Of a stretch of 10,567 nt of DNA, positions 6,576 to 10,567 are shown one piece after another. Both the position numbers and the translations under genes were made by a program. Source of the DNA: Bacteroidales bacterium (GTDB lineage: Bacteria; Bacteroidota; Bacteroidia; Bacteroidales; UBA932); contig WRBG01000056.1 in assembly GCA_009784635.1 (NCBI GenBank), positions 1-10,567 on the forward strand, in the 5' to 3' direction. The notes beneath the pieces are model-generated. The model did not search any database and was not told the DNA's origin. It saw only the letters and a list, made by a program, of their open reading frames with translations. Position 1 is the first letter of the stretch, and every line of letters begins with the position of its first letter.

Positions 6576-7619
6576 TTATCTCAATATTTTAAATAATAAT
6601 TCATGGAGCAGGTCGCCGTCGCTCGCTTCGCCTTTGTCGTTGCTTTTACTGCGCCCGTCGTACACGCGAAGCATCCATATAATCCGAGCGGTTCGTTGCA
6701 GGGAAAAATGTTTGGCCGCCGTTTCTATCTCGTTTAAAAAAAAGGGATGCATACCCAAAGCCGCAGCCACCTCTTGACGAGAAGGTTTGTCGGCATTCAT
6801 GTGCAGAGCGTGGTATTTAAGTATTCGGGCAAAATGCGAAAAAAGAGCGCCCAATACAGTAACCAAGGGATAAATCTTGGTGTTCTCCCCAAAATAACGC
6901 ACCATCCTTAGGGCTTTGGGCAAGTCTTTATACGATATGGCTTTACACAAAGAAAAAGGACTGTGTTCCTTGCTGATGCTCACGTTTTGCTCAATCAGCT
7001 CCGGACTTATTTGTCTGCAAGCGGTCGGCAGGGCTACCAACAGTTTGTCCATTTCCATACTAATCTTGTTAAGGTCGGGGCCTAAATAGTCGGCCAACAA
7101 GGCGGCAGCCTCCGGCGTCAAGTTCATCTGCATCTCCAAAGCATAGCGGCTAATCCAGTCGGCCACTTCTTCCTCCTTTAGGGGAACCGACTCCAGCACT
7201 ACTCCTTTAGCCAAAGCCGCCTTGTAAAAGGCAGTACGCTTATCCACTGTCTTTCCCGGATAACAAACCACCAGCACAGTCGTGTCGGGAGCTTGGCGCA
7301 AATAGATTTCCAATTTATCTATATCCCTCACCTGCTGCGCTTCCCTCACAATAACCACCTGCCTTGGGGCCATCATAGGATAACGCCGCGCCGTCTCAAT
7401 GATTTGCTGCGCCGTTACGTCGGAGCCGTAAAGAACGGTCTGATTAAATCCTTGTTCATCAGGGGTCAATACATGTTCCGCTATATAATGATACAACTTG
7501 TCTATGTAATAAGGCTCCTCCCCCATCAGCAGGTAGAAAGGCTTGAACTTTTTTGCCTCCAAATCAGCAAGAATACTCTTGTATTGGCCGTAACTCTCTT
7601 TTGCGTTTAACTTTGCCAT
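6576..7619 (-). CDS. holA: DNA polymerase III subunit delta
   Basis: Clamp-loader subunit that opens the beta sliding clamp on DNA as part of the replisome. From ATG 7619 the protein has 347 residues, as expected. Typical HolA features are the N-terminal KKFKPFYLLMGEEPYYID (23-40), with GEE replacing the nucleotide-binding loop, the ARRYPMMAPRQVVIVREAQQ segment (77-96), the TVLVVCYPGKTVDKR stretch, and the helical collar domain towards the C-terminus, ending in LHELLFKIL. The frame extends to ATG 7652, but the extra residues (TYLCCHHLLQ) are unlike the family and include the promoter element at 7646-7639, so 7619 is preferred. The DUF1460 gene follows after 1 base. It is divergent from the HsdR_N gene, an arrangement I know from other Bacteroidota. 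Confidence 0.92.
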   Translation of the reverse strand: MAKLNAKESYGQYKSILADLEAKKFKPFYLLMGEEPYYIDKLYHYIAEHVLTPDEQGFNQTVLYGSDVTAQQIIETARRYPMMAPRQVVIVREAQQVRDIDKLEIYLRQAPDTTVLVVCYPGKTVDKRTAFYKAALAKGVVLESVPLKEEEVADWISRYALEMQMNLTPEAAALLADYLGPDLNKISMEMDKLLVALPTACRQISPELIEQNVSISKEHSPFSLCKAISYKDLPKALRMVRYFGENTKIYPLVTVLGALFSHFARILKYHALHMNADKPSRQEVAAALGMHPFFLNEIETAAKHFSLQRTARIIWMLRVYDGRSKSNDKGEASDGDLLHELLFKILR

Positions 7620-7638
7620 CTGTAACAGGTGATGGCAA

Positions 7639-7646
7639 CAAAGGTA
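7639..7646 (-). promoter_or_regulatory. -7 promoter element for holA-DUF1460
   Basis: On the minus strand this reads TACCTTTG, a full TAnnTTTG match ending 19 bases before the holA ATG at 7619. No clear -33 box is visible; the place where it would sit (about 7665-7670) is taken by the opposing -7 element. Confidence 0.5.
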
Positions 7647-7659
7647 CGTCATTTTTTTC

Positions 7660-7667
7660 TACTTTTG
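7660..7667 (+). promoter_or_regulatory. -7 promoter element for the HsdR_N gene
   Basis: TACTTTTG, followed by C, matches TAnnTTTG in full. Only four bases (CAGG) separate it from the ATG at 7672, so transcription would begin at or just inside the start codon, giving a leaderless or nearly leaderless message. No -33 box was found. Confidence 0.45.
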
Positions 7668-7671
7668 CAGG

Positions 7672-8127
7672 ATGTTTGACCCGATAAGAAAAAAAGAGCT
7701 AGTCCGCACGCCGGAAGAAGAAGTCCGTCAGACTTTAGCGGCACACCTGCACCATATTTGCGGAGTACCTTATACTTTAATGTGTTGCGAGTACGAACTC
7801 CGAGCGGGCAGAAAGAAGTACCGCGCCGACTTAGTGCTTTTTGACAAAAAGGGACAGCCCCTGCTTTTGGCCGAATGTAAAGCGCCGTCGGTTCCTGTTG
7901 ACCGCTCCGTTTTTGAACAAATAATCCGCTACAACCAATTACTGAAGGTTCCTTATTTGCTGCTGACCAACGGAACAGACAGTTATCTTTGCCGCCATTA
8001 CCCCTTGGAAAATCGCTGGGAAGCCTTGAGCGAAATTCCTTCTTACGCCGATATGCTTCATTCGACAAAAATTTCTACCTTTGTGTCAAACTTACAGCAT
8101 GAATATGGAGGGAACGGTATTAGTTAA
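7672..8127 (+). CDS. Small HsdR_N-type PD-(D/E)XK nuclease-like protein
   Basis: A 151-residue protein of the type I restriction enzyme R N-terminal family (HSDR_N_2) without any helicase part. The nuclease-fold core is visible: D53 in RADLVLFD, fourteen residues, then E68-C-K70 in LLAECKAP, followed by the FEQIIRYNQLL helix and YLLLTNGTDSYLC. Stand-alone proteins of this kind are common in Bacteroidota next to holA; their function is not established. Family members I recall carry about 15-20 more residues before the FDPIRKK motif. Here the frame upstream has no ATG back to a stop at 7630 and encodes nothing similar, so the N-terminus is short and the promoter element sits where that segment would be. 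The last 29 bases overlap the start of the restriction-modification gene in another frame, so translational coupling is possible. Intact as a frame; activity unknown. Confidence 0.82.
   Translation: MFDPIRKKELVRTPEEEVRQTLAAHLHHICGVPYTLMCCEYELRAGRKKYRADLVLFDKKGQPLLLAECKAPSVPVDRSVFEQIIRYNQLLKVPYLLLTNGTDSYLCRHYPLENRWEALSEIPSYADMLHSTKISTFVSNLQHEYGGNGIS
8076..8083 (+). promoter_or_regulatory. Candidate internal -7 element before the restriction-modification gene
   Basis: TACCTTTG is a full match to TAnnTTTG, lying 15 bases upstream of the ATG at 8099 and inside the end of the HsdR_N gene. A -33 box is not evident. It could give the restriction-modification gene its own start of transcription, but an eight-base motif with two free positions can occur by chance. 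Confidence 0.35.
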
Positions 8128-10567
8128 GGGATTGGGCTTTGTCCCAAAAGAAAACGCATTGGGTATTTTTATAAAAAAATATTCGGACGGTTATTGTATC
8201 GAGGTCGATTGTGCCAAATCGAAAATCAACTATGGAGAAAAAATTCAGTCCGATGCCAGAACCACGCAAAATTTTTCCCAACTTGAAAATTTTGTGGTCT
8301 TGGAATGCGTCAATCGTTTGCTCGAAAAAGGGTATAAGCCCGAAAACATTATTTTAGAAAAAACATGGAGTGCCGGACACGGAACTTCGGGGCGATTGGA
8401 CATTTGCGTAAATAGAGATGACGGTTCGGAATATTTGTTGATAGAATGTAAAACGCACGGCGGAGAATTTGATAAGGAGTTTGCCCGAATGAAAAAAGAC
8501 GGCGGGCAACTTTTTACCTATTTCAAATTCAGCAATAAAGCCGATGTAATCATGCTTTATGCCTCCGAACTCAAAGGCAAAGAAATTGTTTACCGCAACG
8601 AAATTATAAAAATCGAAGATGATTACCGCACGGGCGATGTCAAAGATTTTTATAACAAATGGGACAAGCAAGTATTTGATAAAGGTATTTTTGAAAAAGA
8701 ATGTGAACCTTATAATCTTCAGCCCAAGAAAAAAATTACCATATTAGATTTAGAAGAACTGACAGCAGATAAAGGGCAAACGTTATTTAATCAATTTGCT
8801 GAAATTTTGCGCAGACATTCCGTATCGGATAAACCAAATGCTTTCAGTGTTATTTTTAATCTTTTTTTGGCTAAAATTTGGGACGAACACAAAGCGGAAG
8901 ATGAAGAATTGGAATTTCAGTGGAATGAAAATGACGATGCTGTTGATTTTCAAGTAACATTACATAATCTTCATAAAGAAGGATTAAAAGAGTTCTTGAA
9001 AAAAGAAATGGACGGGATATGTAATGGAATTTTTACAGGCGATAAATCAGCCGAAGAAATTAGAGAAGCAAAGAAAAAATTTCTGAAAATCAATAGTGTC
9101 TTTGCAATTAAAAATGTAATTGATGATGCAGACTTTGAACGAAATCATAGAGTATTGGTCGAAGTTGTAAAGATGTTGCAAAAGTATCGAATCAAATATC
9201 CAAGAAAACAAAAGTATCTCAGCGAGTTTTTTGAACGATTACTTACTGTTGGTTTAAAACAAGAAGTGGGACAATATTTTACACCGCCACCAATAACTAA
9301 ATTTATTGTCAAGTCTCTTCCGTTGCCGGAGATGATAAAGCAAACAACAAAAGACAAAGTGGCAAAATTGCCTGCTGTGATTGATTACGCTGCTGGTAGT
9401 GGGCATTTTCTTACCGAAATTATGGAAGAGTATCAAAATATTATTGATGAACTTGATACTAATGGATATAGTGCTAAAGCAAAAAATGAAGTTGACGCTT
9501 GGAAGATAAACCAATATTCATGGGCGGGAACTTATGTTTACGGCATTGAAAAGGATTATCGCCTTGTTAAAGTGGCTAAAATAGGCTGTTATTTTTATGG
9601 CGATGGATTGGCACAAGTTATTTATGGCGATGGATTGGATAGTTTTAAAAAATCGGAAGATTACAGAGGCTTGCTAAAAGAAAACGCCCAAGAACCACAA
9701 TTTTCTATCGTAGTTTCCAATCCGCCTTATGCGGTTAATGACTGCAAAGATGATTTGGAGTACTTAGGCGCACAAAATGATTTTGATATCTATAAATCAC
9801 TCACATACAGCAGTAAAGAAATTGAATGTTTGTTTGTAGAACGAACTAAACATCTGCTAAAAGACGATGGAATTGCGAGTATTGTATTGCCAAGTTCTAT
9901 CTTATCTAATACGGGTATTTATACAAAAACCAGAGAAATAATCTTGCAGTATTTTGATATTGTCGCTATAACTGAATTAGGCAGCAATACATTTATGGCT
10001 ACGGGAACAAATACCGTAGTGCTTTTCTTGCGAAAAAGAAATGAAGCAAAAATAAATGATATAAAAGAAAGAGTATACAATCTTGCGAAAAATTATCCGA
10101 AAACACAAGAAGACTTGACACTAAATGGAATTGAAAAACCTGTAAAAAAATATTTGGATTATACAGGCGAAAGTGAAATTGACCTAGAAAAATTTTATTA
10201 CTTCGTTCTCAATTATTGGCAAAAAACAGTACTAATAAAAACAGGCGAAAAAGATGCAGAAAAACGATTCCTTGGTTATGAATACTCCAATCGCAGAGGA
10301 CACGAAGGTATGCATTCGATACAGCGAGGCAAAACCATTGAAGAATGTACAAAACTGTTTAATGAAAATGATTTTAAGGACGAAACAAAAGCAAATTCTT
10401 ATATTTATAGAGCGTTTAATGATAACTTTGATTATCCCATACACGAATCGCTAAAAGATAATATTTTTCGTATGCGCTTAGTGAATATGTTGGCGTTTGA
10501 CAGGCAAAAGTTTGAAAAAATTATTTCTACGGCGGTTAAAAAAAAAGTGAAGATTGAAAGTAAGTGG
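8099..10567 (+). CDS. Fused PD-(D/E)XK nuclease / N6-adenine DNA methyltransferase, restriction-modification enzyme (partial at window edge)
   Basis: An unbroken frame of 823 codons from ATG 8099 (alternative in-frame ATG 8105) to the window edge, with no stop seen. Residues about 1-200 form a nuclease-like domain: GRLDICV (D101), fourteen residues, then IECKTHGG (E116, K118). A helical HsdM-type region follows, then GQYFTP (391-396), the SAM-binding motif I DYAAGSGHF (429-437), the catalytic NPPY (541-544), a DDGIASIVLPSSIL segment and TNTVVLFLRK. This is the gamma-class N6-adenine methylase layout of HsdM and type IIG enzymes. The visible end, FDRQKFEKI (800-808) to KIESKW (818-823), resembles the junction where a type I S-like target-recognition domain usually starts. 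The likely role is self versus foreign DNA discrimination by adenine methylation and cleavage; type IIG is more likely than a plain M subunit. Much of the gene has AT-rich codons, unlike tdk-alr. The start overlaps the HsdR_N gene by 29 bases. Confidence 0.88.
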   Translation, partial: MNMEGTVLVKGLGFVPKENALGIFIKKYSDGYCIEVDCAKSKINYGEKIQSDARTTQNFSQLENFVVLECVNRLLEKGYKPENIILEKTWSAGHGTSGRLDICVNRDDGSEYLLIECKTHGGEFDKEFARMKKDGGQLFTYFKFSNKADVIMLYASELKGKEIVYRNEIIKIEDDYRTGDVKDFYNKWDKQVFDKGIFEKECEPYNLQPKKKITILDLEELTADKGQTLFNQFAEILRRHSVSDKPNAFSVIFNLFLAKIWDEHKAEDEELEFQWNENDDAVDFQVTLHNLHKEGLKEFLKKEMDGICNGIFTGDKSAEEIREAKKKFLKINSVFAIKNVIDDADFERNHRVLVEVVKMLQKYRIKYPRKQKYLSEFFERLLTVGLKQEVGQYFTPPPITKFIVKSLPLPEMIKQTTKDKVAKLPAVIDYAAGSGHFLTEIMEEYQNIIDELDTNGYSAKAKNEVDAWKINQYSWAGTYVYGIEKDYRLVKVAKIGCYFYGDGLAQVIYGDGLDSFKKSEDYRGLLKENAQEPQFSIVVSNPPYAVNDCKDDLEYLGAQNDFDIYKSLTYSSKEIECLFVERTKHLLKDDGIASIVLPSSILSNTGIYTKTREIILQYFDIVAITELGSNTFMATGTNTVVLFLRKRNEAKINDIKERVYNLAKNYPKTQEDLTLNGIEKPVKKYLDYTGESEIDLEKFYYFVLNYWQKTVLIKTGEKDAEKRFLGYEYSNRRGHEGMHSIQRGKTIEECTKLFNENDFKDETKANSYIYRAFNDNFDYPIHESLKDNIFRMRLVNMLAFDRQKFEKIISTAVKKKVKIESKW

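Noticed and set aside
7649..8068. A 139-codon open frame on the minus strand opposite the HsdR_N gene
   Set aside because: The plus-strand frame has a clear nuclease-fold signature and family match, while the minus-strand translation shows no recognisable domain and would also cover the start region of holA.
8354..8671. Minus-strand open frames inside the restriction-modification gene (8354-8671, 9145-9514, 10232-10444)
   Set aside because: They lie opposite conserved nuclease and methylase segments, are Phe- and Ile-rich as expected from the complement of AT-rich codons, and show no motif.
8128..8700. Possible frameshift joining the HsdR_N gene and the restriction-modification gene into one original protein
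   Set aside because: Both frames have their own start, complete nuclease-fold core and typical family ends; the small gene has the usual length of its family, so they are two genes that overlap.
1..10567. CRISPR arrays, transposon ends, integrase genes, tRNA genes
   Set aside because: No regularly spaced direct repeats, transposase-like frames, or cloverleaf-forming stretches were found on reading both strands.

Overview
The window reads as chromosomal DNA of a Bacteroidota (probably Bacteroidales) bacterium. The evidence is the gene set: a Bacteroidetes-type thymidine kinase next to rsmI, a DUF1460 secreted amidase, a membrane-anchored helix-hairpin-helix protein, and a small HsdR_N-like gene divergent from holA. 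In addition, good matches to the Bacteroidota -7 promoter element TAnnTTTG sit just upstream of most transcription-unit starts. Genes are packed almost without gaps, and no stretch above 300 bases lacks a gene. I see no tRNA, rRNA, CRISPR array, transposase or insertion sequence.

Left part (47-4034). An AAA-type ATPase with a C-terminal PD-(D/E)XK-like nuclease domain runs rightward. It meets, tail to tail, a leftward group of three genes: rsmI (16S rRNA 2'-O-methyltransferase), a membrane-anchored protein with three HhH-like segments (ComEA-like), and a secreted VanX/DdpX-type D-Ala-D-Ala dipeptidase that appears to have its own promoter.

Middle part (4051-7646). tdk and alr form a rightward pair 3 bases apart. 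alr overlaps tail to tail by 35 bases with a leftward DUF1460 cell-wall amidase. That gene lies 1 base downstream of holA (DNA polymerase III delta subunit), forming a holA-DUF1460 operon. Both divergent junctions, rsmI/tdk and holA/HsdR_N, carry unusually tight, overlapping promoter elements. VanX-like dipeptidase, alanine racemase and DUF1460 amidase all act on D-alanine or peptidoglycan, so the housekeeping part has a loose cell-wall theme.

Right part (7672-10567). A 151-residue HsdR_N-type PD-(D/E)XK protein overlaps the start of a large AT-rich gene that is still open at the window edge (823 codons seen). This gene encodes a PD-(D/E)XK nuclease domain followed by an N6-adenine methyltransferase (GQYFTP, AAGSGHF, NPPY), and it stops being visible where a target-recognition domain would be expected. 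It is probably a single-chain restriction-modification enzyme (type IIG-like, or a nuclease-fused type I M subunit). Its base composition differs strongly from that of the housekeeping genes, which suggests horizontal acquisition beside holA. This is the accessory part of the window and the best place to look for something new, though the domain families themselves are known.
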